This document shows positions 53,728 through 62,511 of a stretch of 64,000 bases of DNA, piece by piece. This DNA is from Kosakonia cowanii JCM 10956 = DSM 18146 (GTDB lineage: Bacteria; Pseudomonadota; Gammaproteobacteria; Enterobacterales; Enterobacteriaceae). The DNA lies in the NCBI RefSeq assembly GCF_001975225.1, contig NZ_CP019445.1:3410001-3474000 (forward strand), read 5' to 3'. Every line of letters begins with the position of its first letter. Positions within the stretch are counted from its first letter, which is position 1. The notes under the pieces were generated by a model. That model did not search any database. It was not told where the DNA came from and saw nothing but the letters and a program-made list of their open reading frames with translations. A program made the translations under genes and the position numbers.

Positions 53728-54768
53728 TTAACTCCCCTTTTCCTCTGAATCGGGTTTCGCCGGGAACATCACGCTGGCGATAATGCCCAGCGCCAACACA
53801 CCCAGTACAACATACAGGCTGGTCGTCGCCGAAATGCTGTAGCCATGGTGCCAGATGTGGTCGGTGGCATTAAGGCCAAGCTTCGCTGCGATAAAGAACA
53901 GCAGAACGATAACCGCCTTCTCCAGATGAACCAGGTACTGCTTCAGCGCTTCGAGCACGAAGTAGAGCGTACGCAGGCCGAGGATAGCAAACATCATGGC
54001 GCTATAAACAATCAGCGGTTCACGGCTAACAGCAATAATGGCCGGGACAGAGTCGAATGCAAACATAACATCCGAAAGTTCAACGACGGCCACACACAGG
54101 AACAGCGGTGTTGCATACAGGGCGGCTTTCTTACCGCGGCCGATGGTCACATCACTGTTTTCTGGTTTTGCCAGTTCCGCATCCACTTCCTTCTGATTAA
54201 GCAGGAAGGCATGACCCTTCAGCTTTGGCCAGATCGGGAAGAAGCGTTTCACCATGCGGTACGCCAGATGCTGGGAGTAGTCCTCGATTTCATCATCGTC
54301 GTCGCCGCTTTTCAGCATCATCACCGCAGTCCAGGCCACAATAATGGCGAAAACCACTTCAACGTATGGACCAAGGCTCAGCAGGCTGGTACCGATCGCA
54401 ACGAAAATACCCCTGAACACGATGGCACCAATTACACCCCAGTAAAGCACGCGGTGACGGTAACGATCCGGCACGGCGAACCAGGAGAAGATGGCCATCA
54501 TCACGAACAGGTTATCGACGGAGAGCACTTTCTCCAGCGCGTAACCGGTCACAAACAGGCTGGCGACTTCCGCGCCGTGATGAATATAGAGGAAACCGGC
54601 AAATGCCATCGCAACCGCAACCCAGAAGAGCGACCAGAGCGCGGCACTCTTCAGGGATATTGGCTTGTCGTCACGGTGCATAAACAAGTCAATAAAGATG
54701 GCACCGACTGAGAGCGCGATAAAAACAATAACTGTTTCAGTCGGAAAACCGATGTGTGTTGAAACCAT
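53728..54768 (-). CDS. terC: Tellurium-resistance integral membrane protein TerC
   Basis: 346 residues, about nine transmembrane helices. It has the family hallmarks SVDNLFVMMAIFSWF in the first half and VVELSDVMFAFDSVPAI in the second, each placing acidic residues within a helix. A long cytoplasmic loop with a DDDDEIED cluster lies between. TerC proteins are implicated in metal (manganese) export and in organising Ter proteins at the membrane. Confidence 0.95.
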   Translation of the reverse strand: MVSTHIGFPTETVIVFIALSVGAIFIDLFMHRDDKPISLKSAALWSLFWVAVAMAFAGFLYIHHGAEVASLFVTGYALEKVLSVDNLFVMMAIFSWFAVPDRYRHRVLYWGVIGAIVFRGIFVAIGTSLLSLGPYVEVVFAIIVAWTAVMMLKSGDDDDEIEDYSQHLAYRMVKRFFPIWPKLKGHAFLLNQKEVDAELAKPENSDVTIGRGKKAALYATPLFLCVAVVELSDVMFAFDSVPAIIAVSREPLIVYSAMMFAILGLRTLYFVLEALKQYLVHLEKAVIVLLFFIAAKLGLNATDHIWHHGYSISATTSLYVVLGVLALGIIASVMFPAKPDSEEKGS

Positions 54769-54790
54769 AATTTACCCTTAGGGATGCAGA

Positions 54791-55246
54791 TCAGAGGCCA
54801 AATTCAGCCGGGTCGAAGCCCAGCGCGAGAGCAATTTCGCGCACGGCAGTTTTCTCATCCTGGTCAAAGTTGCCGTCACTCTTCGCAACAGCAATACCAA
54901 CACGCAGAGCCAGCTGCGCTGCTTCCGGTTGGTCTTTTAACGCCAGGATGTATTTCATGGTTTCGCCTTTACCGATTTCGATATCGAAATCAAAGCTCGA
55001 GACCAGTTTGTTAAAGAACTCGATCACCTCATTGGTATCGAAAACTTTCAGTTCTTCGGAAGAGCGCAGAAAGCCCATCATCTTCTGCTTCTCTTCAGAG
55101 CTTACGCCGTCGCTAGAGACGGCGATCCGCGCGCATACTGCCACGGTGCCCTGCATAAATTTTTTGTTTTTGAAACGGCCAACCTGTCGGGTCAGTTCAT
55201 CACGACTGGAGTTGATGGCGCCTTTTACTTTGTCAAAAAAACTCAT
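54791..55246 (-). CDS. terB: Tellurium-resistance protein TerB
   Basis: 151 residues. MSFFDKVKGAINSSRDELTR leads into an all-helical domain with duplicated acidic sites: IAVSSDGVSSEEKQKMM and IAVAKSDGNFDQDEK. TerB binds metal ions and interacts with TerC in E. coli. The ATG at 55246 follows AAAGGACACCACT. An in-frame extension upstream would overlap terA and is not used. Confidence 0.95.
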   Translation of the reverse strand: MSFFDKVKGAINSSRDELTRQVGRFKNKKFMQGTVAVCARIAVSSDGVSSEEKQKMMGFLRSSEELKVFDTNEVIEFFNKLVSSFDFDIEIGKGETMKYILALKDQPEAAQLALRVGIAVAKSDGNFDQDEKTAVREIALALGFDPAEFGL

Positions 55247-55268
55247 AGTGGTGTCCTTTATTGCTGTG

Positions 55269-56441
55269 TTATTTAGAGCCGGCACTCCAGCGAAACCCCC
55301 AGCCAAATGCCCGGTCCATCTCATCCTGGCCTTTGAAGTACTGGTTAATTCGCTCGACTTTGATTGCACCGTTTTCGTTTACCAGCCTGGCGATAGCGCA
55401 CAGCGTTTGGCGGTTTTCACCTTCGGTAAGACGTGTCTCGATGGGCGGTTGATCCGGCATATGGATCGTGACAACACCATCCGTCTTATCCCAGCTCGGC
55501 ACGCCCTGGTAGATAAAAGCGTAGATCAGGACTTCACGGATCTGCTTCCATTCACGGCCATTAATGTGTAACCACTCGCCATCCGACACTTCACCGGTAC
55601 GATCGTCGCCCTGCAACTGAACGTACGGCTCGCCCTGATAGTTCCCGAAGGCGTTACCGAGCGCCTGGATAACCGACTTATAGCCATCCTGCAGCTCAAC
55701 AAACGCGCCAAGATCGAGATCGATGCCCTTCGCGCCGAAAATGCCGGCCAGGCCCGATTTTCCGTTGCCACGGTGCCAGTTGAGGTTAATGCGGATCTCG
55801 CCAAAGTTATCCCGTTTGGTCAGGCTGATCGCCGGTTTCTCTTTGGTGAGCGACACTTTGCTCAGGCTGATTTTGCTCTCTTTCGGCGGAGCCGGAGGCG
55901 CCACAGGCGGTGCGGGTGGTGGCGAAACTGGCGCTGGCGCAGGATCGTCGGCGATGTTGACACCGAAATGCTCTGCCAGCGGTTTCAGGCCGCCGTTAAA
56001 ACCCTGCGCGACAAAGCGGAATTTCCACTCGTCGTTACGGCGATAGAATTCGCCCAGGATCAGCGCGGCTTCCTGACGACCATTGACATCGACAACGCCG
56101 CTCACCAAGCTGGTTGCGCCCTGCTCTACATCAATAGTCAGCGTGCGCAGCCCGGCAACTGTCTGCCCGCCGTCACAGGTCACGGTAAAAGCGACCTTCT
56201 GAACATCAGGCTTCAGGCGATTAAGCGCCACAGTAAAGGTGGAGTACTGGCCTTCGCTGGCGAGGCTGATTGAGCCGTCGTCGTTGCGCGGCTGGCCGTA
56301 GAAGACCATATCCGCATCGCCCTGCACCTTACCGCTGGCATAGAGGCGAAATGCTGAGGCATCAACCGCGCCGCCAGAGGTGACGCGAACCCGAAGCTCT
56401 TGTGCTGGAACGGGGGCATTGCCCCCCGGCGTCAGGTTCAT
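55269..56441 (-). CDS. terA: Tellurium-resistance protein TerA
   Basis: 390 residues with two halves. The N-terminal half is a TerD-type domain (MNLTPGGNAPVPAQELRV, GDADMVFYGQPRNDDGS, WKFRFVAQGFNGGLKPL). A proline-rich linker (PAPAPVSPPPAPPVAPPAPP) follows at about 180-200. The C-terminal TerA domain comes next, with INLNWHRGNGKSG, DLDLGAFVELQDG and QGDDRTGE. The ATG overlaps the terZ stop by one base (TAATG), so translation is coupled. Confidence 0.94.
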   Translation of the reverse strand: MNLTPGGNAPVPAQELRVRVTSGGAVDASAFRLYASGKVQGDADMVFYGQPRNDDGSISLASEGQYSTFTVALNRLKPDVQKVAFTVTCDGGQTVAGLRTLTIDVEQGATSLVSGVVDVNGRQEAALILGEFYRRNDEWKFRFVAQGFNGGLKPLAEHFGVNIADDPAPAPVSPPPAPPVAPPAPPKESKISLSKVSLTKEKPAISLTKRDNFGEIRINLNWHRGNGKSGLAGIFGAKGIDLDLGAFVELQDGYKSVIQALGNAFGNYQGEPYVQLQGDDRTGEVSDGEWLHINGREWKQIREVLIYAFIYQGVPSWDKTDGVVTIHMPDQPPIETRLTEGENRQTLCAIARLVNENGAIKVERINQYFKGQDEMDRAFGWGFRWSAGSK

Positions 56442-57022
56442 TAGCGTACGACCGTTGCGACGATATCAGTATGCATATCGTCAATGGTACGACCGCGGCA
56501 GGCGTGACCGTGGGCCGTAAAGTCCCAGTTACCGCCGTTACGGCGCAGCGAGGAGATAACAATACCGGTGTGGGAGCCCTGCTCGGTCAGTTTGTAGCGG
56601 GCAAGCTCTTTGCCAGACTGATCGACCACGCGGCAGAAAGCATTTTCAACGTCATTAAAGGTCTGGCCACGGAAGCTGTTTACCGTGAAAGCGAGGTATT
56701 CAACGTTGCCAGGTAACCGGGTGAGATTAACGGTGATGACCTCATCATCGCCATCGCCTTCCCCGGTGAGGTTGTCACCGCTGTGGACGACGGAGCCGCA
56801 GCTGGAGGTCAGTTTGCGAAACCAGATGGTGTCGATGGTATTGCCGGAGCTGTCCATCAATACGCAGCCCGCATCGAGATCGATAGAGTCGCTGCCGCTA
56901 AACAGCCCGCCGAACAGGCCCTTTTTCTTAATCGGATCCCAACCGAGACCAAACTGAAGCTGACTGAGTGCCGAAGATTGTTTGCTGAGTGATACCGTCT
57001 GGTTCTTCGTTAATGAAACCAT
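56441..57022 (-). CDS. terZ: Tellurium-resistance protein TerZ
   Basis: 193 residues of the TerD family and the first gene of the minus-strand operon. It starts MVSLTKNQTVSLSKQSSALS. It has GLGWDPIKKKGLFGG, a calcium loop [13 protein letters not shown], and ends HGHACRGRTIDDMHTDIVAT. TAAGGAAAAAAGC precedes the ATG. It is transcribed from a promoter overlapping the palindrome at 57087-57099. Confidence 0.94.
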   Translation of the reverse strand: MVSLTKNQTVSLSKQSSALSQLQFGLGWDPIKKKGLFGGLFSGSDSIDLDAGCVLMDSSGNTIDTIWFRKLTSSCGSVVHSGDNLTGEGDGDDEVITVNLTRLPGNVEYLAFTVNSFRGQTFNDVENAFCRVVDQSGKELARYKLTEQGSHTGIVISSLRRNGGNWDFTAHGHACRGRTIDDMHTDIVATVVR

Positions 57023-57086
57023 GCTTTTTTCCTTAAATTGGTAATGGTCATGACAATCAAAGGTAGGCTAATCGCGAACGAAAAAA

Positions 57087-57114
57087 ATCATATCATGATG
57101 AAGTTCTCTGACAA
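57087..57114 (-). promoter_or_regulatory. terZ promoter with palindromic operator on its -10 box
   Basis: On the minus strand TTGTCA (57109-57114), a 16-bp spacer and TATGAT (57087-57092) form a good sigma-70 promoter. The -10 box is part of the 13-bp palindrome ATCATATCATGAT at 57087-57099. Binding there would block RNA polymerase. Confidence 0.7.
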
Positions 57115-57256
57115 GGTAAATATTGGTAGGTTTTGGCGAAAAGGCAACATTACTGCGCTGGAGTGTTCCCGTAAAAACAAATTAACTAATTGAATTTATT
57201 ATTTATTTACACGTGATAAATTTTTAGTGAAATGCAATCTGATGCCAGTTTTACTC

Positions 57257-57297
57257 ATCATATTATGATTGACATGCTCTGATGACATTCTTAGACT
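57257..57297 (+). promoter_or_regulatory. Promoter of the ter-associated biosynthetic operon with operator on its -35 box
   Basis: TTGACA (57269-57274), a 17-bp spacer and TAGACT (57292-57297) form a near-consensus promoter. The 13-bp palindrome ATCATATTATGAT (57257-57269) abuts and shares a base with the -35 box. It differs from the terZ palindrome at one position. Confidence 0.7.
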
Positions 57298-57342
57298 CAC
57301 CCATCACCTCTTGCTGCATGCTTTTTCGGGTAATAAAAAAAT

Positions 57343-58401
57343 ATGAATAACAAAATTTGGCTCATGGAAGGTTTGTCATCCCAAAAAGATATTATTCAGG
57401 GAATTAAAACCTTCGCCGCAGCGCAACATCTTCAGTTGACCGTATATGCCTCACACCGCCATGAGCGCAATGAGATCTTATCCGTTGCAGACCACGCGCT
57501 GATCGAGCCACAAGAGGCCTCTGAGCGCCTGTCGTTTATCACCGATATTGTAGCGACACACGGCATTCACCATATTCACGCTGGCCGCAACACCCTGTGG
57601 TTTGAAGAGCACCGCGCCGCCATTGAGGCCACTGGCGTTACCCTCACTACCGGTTCCACCAGCGCAGAGTGGCTCGCATTAGCCGAAGATAAAGTCGCTT
57701 TTGCCGGGCTGATGCAGCAGCACGCGCTGCCGGTCGTCCCCTCATGGCGGGTTGATTCCGTGAGCGATCTGCAAACTTATCTCGCGTCGCCGCCCTTCTC
57801 TGACACCCCGATCTGCGTAAAACCGGTAACCGGCATTTATGGCATGGGTTTTTGGCGTTTTGATGACACCGCAGCGGCAATGGATCTCTTTAACCATCCC
57901 GAAAACCGCACTGTTAACCCGCAGCACTATCTTGCCGCGCTCGCCAGCGCCGAATCATTTAAGCCGCTGGTATTGATGCCCTACCTGCCAGGCCCGGAGT
58001 ACTCCGTCGATATTTTTGCCGACAACGGCGAAATCCTCGCGGCCGTCGGTCGCAGAAAAGAGGGGGCGATTCAGTATCTGGTTAACGAAGGGGCCGCTTT
58101 CGAGCTGGCCTGCAATTGCGCCCGTGTGATGAAAGCAGATGGGCTGGTTAACGTGCAGACACGCAACGATCGTCAGGGAACACCACTGTTGCTGGAGATT
58201 AACATGCGCCCTTCCGGCGGGATCGGTTATACCCAACATAGTGGCGTCAACTTACCGGGCCTGTTTGCGGCGTTTAAGCTTGGCCTGCTGACAAAAGATG
58301 AGGTCATTGGGCGTGCAGCATCCGCCTTTTCCTCCGTCGCCGTGAGAGCGGTGACAGACGTGCTGCTCTATCCGCAGACCCTCTCTAACCGACTGAACTA
58401 A
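57343..58401 (+). CDS. ATP-grasp enzyme of the ter-associated metabolite operon
   Basis: 352 residues. It has a Rossmann-like N-terminal domain followed by an ATP-grasp fold: lysines in EDKVAFAGLM and PICVKPVTGIYGMGFWRF, and metal ligands in LLLEINMRPSGGIGYTQHSG. ATP-grasp enzymes ligate an amine or similar nucleophile to a carboxylate via acyl phosphate. In comparative studies of ter systems this gene, two phosphoribosyltransferase-like genes, a HAD phosphatase and a CitE-like lyase were proposed to make a nucleoside-like compound. It is the first gene of the divergent operon. Confidence 0.85.
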   Translation: MNNKIWLMEGLSSQKDIIQGIKTFAAAQHLQLTVYASHRHERNEILSVADHALIEPQEASERLSFITDIVATHGIHHIHAGRNTLWFEEHRAAIEATGVTLTTGSTSAEWLALAEDKVAFAGLMQQHALPVVPSWRVDSVSDLQTYLASPPFSDTPICVKPVTGIYGMGFWRFDDTAAAMDLFNHPENRTVNPQHYLAALASAESFKPLVLMPYLPGPEYSVDIFADNGEILAAVGRRKEGAIQYLVNEGAAFELACNCARVMKADGLVNVQTRNDRQGTPLLLEINMRPSGGIGYTQHSGVNLPGLFAAFKLGLLTKDEVIGRAASAFSSVAVRAVTDVLLYPQTLSNRLN

Positions 58402-58410
58402 GGCTGGATT

Positions 58411-59553
58411 ATGTCTTTAGTGCCTGAAGATGCACTCTATCGCCGTACGCTCTCCTGCGGCGTCATCCAGGTGACGCGCAACCAGGGAGAGATCGCGCTG
58501 CAAAACCTGTTCGAAATCGCCGAGCGACGCAACCCTAAGCGGGCGTTTCTCTTTGTCAGTAAAGTGCTCGGCCGCCATATTCCCGTTTCGCCTGCCATCA
58601 TGCGCCAGGCTTACAGACAGCTCGCCAGTCAATTTCCGGCCGATCTGCCGGGCCCGGTGCTCTTTATCGGCATGGCGGAAACCGCCGTCGGTCTGGGCGC
58701 TGGCGTATTTGACGAACTGCGCCATACCTATAGAGAGTCGGTTTATCTCACCTCGACCCGCCACCCTGTCGAGGGCGAACTGCTCTGCGAGTTTAAAGAA
58801 GAGCACAGCCATGCCACCGACCATCTGATCTACTGGCCGGATGATGAAGAGAAGCGCCGCCGGGTGAGCGACGCGCGCACGCTGGTGATGATTGATGACG
58901 AAGCGACAACCGGCAACACCTTCATCAACCTGCTGGCGGCGCTCCGTGAAACCGGCCACCTGCCACAGCTGGAGCAGGTAGTCGCCATTACGCTGACCGA
59001 CTGGAGCAACAATGCGTTACCGGCGCGCTGCCCACTGCCGGTAACGGCGGTCTCCCTTGTCAGCGGCGAATGGAGCTGGACTCCGTTTCCCGATGCGCCT
59101 GTACCGGTCATGCCCGCCGTAAATGTCACCTCCCGCGGCACGTGGGAGATCACCGGAAAACAGAGCTGGGGCCGCCTCGGGATGATCGCGCCGGCGGCCG
59201 ATCTGGGCCGTGAGATTCGCGTTGCGCCGGGTGAGCGCGTGCTGGTTCTCGGCAGCGGTGAGTTTGTCTGGGAGCCGTTTCTGCTGGCCGAGCGTCTTGA
59301 AAACGCCGGCGCACAGGCCTTTTACAGCTCGACGACTCGCTCCCCGATTGCGCTCGGCTTTGCCATCGAGTCGGTTATCTCCTTTACCGACAATTATGGT
59401 CTCGGCATTGCCAATTTTGTCTATAACGTCGGCCACCAGCGGTTTGACCGCGTGCTGCTCTGCACCGAGACGGCGGCTGAGAGTATCGATACCCAGTTGC
59501 TGACGGCGCTGGCGGATGTTGCCCCTGTCGTTGAGGTTGTTACCTATGAATAA
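58411..59553 (+). CDS. Phosphoribosyltransferase-domain protein with C-terminal TRSP-like domain
   Basis: 380 residues. The N-terminal two-thirds are a type I phosphoribosyltransferase fold with the PRPP-binding loop VMIDDEATTGNTFINL near residue 155 and AETAVGLGAGVFDEL as a flexible-loop region. The C-terminal part (from about 255) starts GRLGMIAPAADLGREI and matches the TRSP domain seen with these enzymes. It probably attaches or removes a ribose-5-phosphate on the operon's product. It lies 9 bp after the ATP-grasp gene. Confidence 0.82.
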   Translation: MSLVPEDALYRRTLSCGVIQVTRNQGEIALQNLFEIAERRNPKRAFLFVSKVLGRHIPVSPAIMRQAYRQLASQFPADLPGPVLFIGMAETAVGLGAGVFDELRHTYRESVYLTSTRHPVEGELLCEFKEEHSHATDHLIYWPDDEEKRRRVSDARTLVMIDDEATTGNTFINLLAALRETGHLPQLEQVVAITLTDWSNNALPARCPLPVTAVSLVSGEWSWTPFPDAPVPVMPAVNVTSRGTWEITGKQSWGRLGMIAPAADLGREIRVAPGERVLVLGSGEFVWEPFLLAERLENAGAQAFYSSTTRSPIALGFAIESVISFTDNYGLGIANFVYNVGHQRFDRVLLCTETAAESIDTQLLTALADVAPVVEVVTYE

Positions 59554-60319
59554 GCCCGTCGTATTGAGCGATCTTGATGACACCCTGTTCCAGACCCGCC
59601 GCAAAATGGTCGACGAGCTGGCGCTGGAGCCTTTTCGCACCGGTGCCGTGGACCGCTCGCTGTCGCCACGCAGTTTTATGACCGAAGAGCAGGCGATGTT
59701 AGTAGACTGGCTGTTGGAGCAGGCCGAGCTTATTCCGGTTACCGCCAGGGGAACGGAAGAGATTAGCCGCGTGCAGATCCCCTTCCGCTCCTGGGCCATT
59801 ACTACTCATGGGGCGGTGATCCTGACACCAGAGGGCAAGCCCGATGAGGCGTGGAAAGCCCATATGCTCGATAAATTGTCTGCCTATGGGGAGAGACTCG
59901 TCACCATGCAGCGCCTTATCACCGAAATGATGGAGGCGAAGGGCATCAACGCCTGGGCGAGACTCAATTATGAGTATGATGGCACGCCGATCTATATGGT
60001 GATGAAACACCGGGACAGCACGCGCCTTGACGAGCTGAATGCCATCGCCGATGAGATCGAGCAGCAGTTCCCGACCGACGGTTTCTACATTCACCGCAAC
60101 AGTAACAATGTCGCCTGGCTTCCGCAGCCCGTCGAGAAGGGGCTGGCCGTGAGCTGGTTGCTGGAGAAGCTGCGCGCCGAGCGCGGCATTTTCCCGGTGC
60201 TGGGTCTCGGCGACAGCCTGAGCGATCACCGTTTTATGCAGCTCTGCAGCTGGTTTGGGATGCCGCGTCAGAGCCAGTTTGCCGACGCCATTGCGCAGCG
60301 CATTTTTAATGAGGGTTAA
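59546..60319 (+). CDS. HAD-family phosphatase of the ter-associated operon
   Basis: 257 residues. HAD motif I is VLSDLDDTLFQTRR. Motif II is the threonine in IPVTARGTEE. Motif III is the lysine near PVEKGLAVSWLLEK. Motif IV is GLGDSLSDHRFM. The insertion between motifs II and III is of the Cof/sucrose-phosphatase type. It likely dephosphorylates the nucleotide-like intermediate. The ATG at 59546 overlaps the preceding gene by 8 bp. Confidence 0.86.
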   Translation: MNKPVVLSDLDDTLFQTRRKMVDELALEPFRTGAVDRSLSPRSFMTEEQAMLVDWLLEQAELIPVTARGTEEISRVQIPFRSWAITTHGAVILTPEGKPDEAWKAHMLDKLSAYGERLVTMQRLITEMMEAKGINAWARLNYEYDGTPIYMVMKHRDSTRLDELNAIADEIEQQFPTDGFYIHRNSNNVAWLPQPVEKGLAVSWLLEKLRAERGIFPVLGLGDSLSDHRFMQLCSWFGMPRQSQFADAIAQRIFNEG

Positions 60320-60320
60320 C

Positions 60321-61400
60321 ATGCAGCCACAAGCGAGATTTTCCGGTTCCTACTTACCCGGCGACGTAGAGTTCCTGCTTCAGCCGGTTGAGATGGAGAT
60401 GACCCCGGTCGATCAAAAAGAGGCGTTGATCCAGTCAGGCAAAAAGCACTACTCCGACATGCTCAGCCAGGAGCCGGCACCAACACCGTGGCACCTCGAT
60501 CTGTTTAAGCGGGCGCTCGACAGCGGTGCCGAACGGCTTGCCAGAGAGGTTACGCAGCTTGCCCGCGAACTGGCGGCACGTTTTGGCGACGAACCGGTTA
60601 TTCTGGTCAGCCTTGTTCGCGCGGGCGTCCCGCTCGGCGTGATGCTGCACCAGGCACTGCGCGATATGGGCAAAAGCTCTTTTCACTACGGCATCAGTAT
60701 CATTCGTGACCGTGGTATCGACAGTGAAGCGCTGAAGATTATCGAGCGTCAGCACGGCACGCGCGGCATTGTGTTTGTCGATGGCTGGACAGGTAAAGGC
60801 GCCATCACCGGGGAGCTGATCCGCACCCTCAAAGGACGCGAGGGTTATCCGCCCCAGCCCCGTCTGGTGGTGCTGGCCGATCCCTGCGGCTGTTCATGGC
60901 TGGCGGCGAGCGACGACGACTGGCTGATCCCCTTTGGTATTATGGGCGCGCCGGTATCGGGTCTTATCTCCCGTTCGGTGTGGACTGAAGAGGGGCTACA
61001 CGGCTGTGTGGTCTGTGATCATCTGCGTGAATATGAGTGCAGCCGCATGCTGGTCGATACCGTTGCGCAGTTTCGTAAAACGCTGCAACCCGCGACCCTC
61101 CCTGCCCTGCACTGGGATCTGGATGCCGCGCAGGCGTTATGGCAAAAGAGCCGCGAGGTGATCGCCGATCTCGCTGAGCAGTTTAACGTCGACAGCGTCA
61201 ACCGTATCAAACCCGGGATTGCGGAGGCGACCCGCGCGGTGCTGCGCCGCGTACCCGATCACGTCTTTGTGCGTGCAACAGACGATCCGGACGTTGCCCT
61301 GCTCGTCGGGCTGGCGCGCGAAAAAGGCATTGCCGTTACTGAGATGGGCGAGCAGCTCGGGCAGTACCGGGCCGTCACGATAATCAAGAAGGTACTCTGA
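60321..61400 (+). CDS. PRTase-like protein of the StiP family
   Basis: 359 residues from the ATG at 60321 (behind GAGGGTTAAC). It starts MQPQARFSGSYLPGDVEFLL, the typical start of StiP-type (PRTase_1) proteins. It has EPVILVSLVRAGVPLGVMLH and a PRPP-loop-like GIVFVDGWTGKGAITGEL. A C-terminal region (about 280-359, VNRIKPGIAEATRAVLRRVP) resembles the PELOTA-type RNA-binding part described for this family. Some databases call it a cysteine protease; the PRTase motifs argue for a nucleotide role. Confidence 0.82.
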   Translation: MQPQARFSGSYLPGDVEFLLQPVEMEMTPVDQKEALIQSGKKHYSDMLSQEPAPTPWHLDLFKRALDSGAERLAREVTQLARELAARFGDEPVILVSLVRAGVPLGVMLHQALRDMGKSSFHYGISIIRDRGIDSEALKIIERQHGTRGIVFVDGWTGKGAITGELIRTLKGREGYPPQPRLVVLADPCGCSWLAASDDDWLIPFGIMGAPVSGLISRSVWTEEGLHGCVVCDHLREYECSRMLVDTVAQFRKTLQPATLPALHWDLDAAQALWQKSREVIADLAEQFNVDSVNRIKPGIAEATRAVLRRVPDHVFVRATDDPDVALLVGLAREKGIAVTEMGEQLGQYRAVTIIKKVL

Positions 61401-62356
61401 TGACTACACGCCTCTCCCCCTGGCATCTGGGCGCGACGCTCTACATGCCCGCCACACGTAACGATATTGCCGGGGCGATCCTCGACGGGAAGATCCCCGG
61501 CCTGCGCTCGCTGGTGATCTGTCTGGAAGACGCGGTCAGCGAAGCGGATATGCCGGATGCCCTTGCCAACCTTGCGCAGCTGTTACACACCCTCAACGCT
61601 GCCAAACAGGCTGGCGGCAATGGTGACTGGCCGCTGGTGTTCATTCGCCCGCGCCACCCTGAGATGGGGAAATGGCTGACGGAGCACCTCGCTCTCTCTG
61701 CCGTTGACGGGTTTGTGCTGCCGAAATTCACCCTCAGCGCACTGCCGCAGTGGTGGGAGATCATGGGCAATACGCACCTCTGCATGATGCCTACCCTCGA
61801 AACCGAAGAGGTGTTTGACGTTGTTCAGATGCGTGAGCTGGCTATCGCCCTGCTCGCCCACCCCTGTCACAGCCGGATTATTGCGCTGCGCATCGGTGGC
61901 AACGATCTGATGAACGTGGTCTCCCTGCGTCGTCCGCGCGATCTGACGCTCTACGACAGCCCGATGGGGTACGTGATCAAAATGCTGGTGTCGGTATTTG
62001 CACCGCGTGATTTCGCGCTGACCGCGCCCGTTTGCGAACACATTGACGATCATGATGTGATGGCGCGGGAGCTGGCGCTCGATATGGCGCATGGTCTGGT
62101 CGGTAAAACGGCGATCCATCCGCGGCAGATTGCGGTCATTGAGCGAGCGCTGATGGTCACTCAGGGCGAGCACTCCGACGCCCTGCGCATTCTCAACTCG
62201 ACCCAGGCGGTATTTAAATCCCAGGGGTCGATGTGCGAACCGGCGACGCACCGTCGCTGGGCCGTCGGTATTCTCGAACGCGCGCAGGTGTATGGTCTGG
62301 TGAATGAGCAAAGCGCAGATGGCATCAGGCTGCTTCCCGCGACTCAGCATCAATAA
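61400..62356 (+). CDS. HpcH/HpaI (CitE-like) aldolase/lyase of the ter-associated operon
   Basis: 318 residues, a CitE-like TIM barrel. Motifs: LYMPATRNDIAGAI at the N-terminus, SLVICLEDAVSEADM (acidic metal ligand), MPTLETEEVFDV, LRIGGNDLMN and GKTAIHPRQI. The last is the conserved IHP near the end. It cleaves or condenses a carbon-carbon bond in an acyl compound. Its start overlaps the previous stop (TGATG). It is the last gene of this five-gene run. The 155 bp after it likely hold the terW promoter. Confidence 0.86.
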   Translation: MTTRLSPWHLGATLYMPATRNDIAGAILDGKIPGLRSLVICLEDAVSEADMPDALANLAQLLHTLNAAKQAGGNGDWPLVFIRPRHPEMGKWLTEHLALSAVDGFVLPKFTLSALPQWWEIMGNTHLCMMPTLETEEVFDVVQMRELAIALLAHPCHSRIIALRIGGNDLMNVVSLRRPRDLTLYDSPMGYVIKMLVSVFAPRDFALTAPVCEHIDDHDVMARELALDMAHGLVGKTAIHPRQIAVIERALMVTQGEHSDALRILNSTQAVFKSQGSMCEPATHRRWAVGILERAQVYGLVNEQSADGIRLLPATQHQ

Positions 62357-62511
62357 GGGCGCGCGTGATTTAGCTCATATTGAGGATCGGCCTGCTAGCA
62401 TTGATGGCCATTTTGTTCAGGGAAGCGAACTGAGAGAAGAATAGCGCAACGTTAATGTCAGACGTTTGAACGCACTTGATCCACTACCTTTGAGGCAGGC
62501 TAAACCTAACG

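Noticed and set aside
60255..60320. Longer N-terminus for the StiP-type gene
   Set aside because: The extension lies inside the HAD gene. The ATG at 60321 has a ribosome-binding site and matches the family start.
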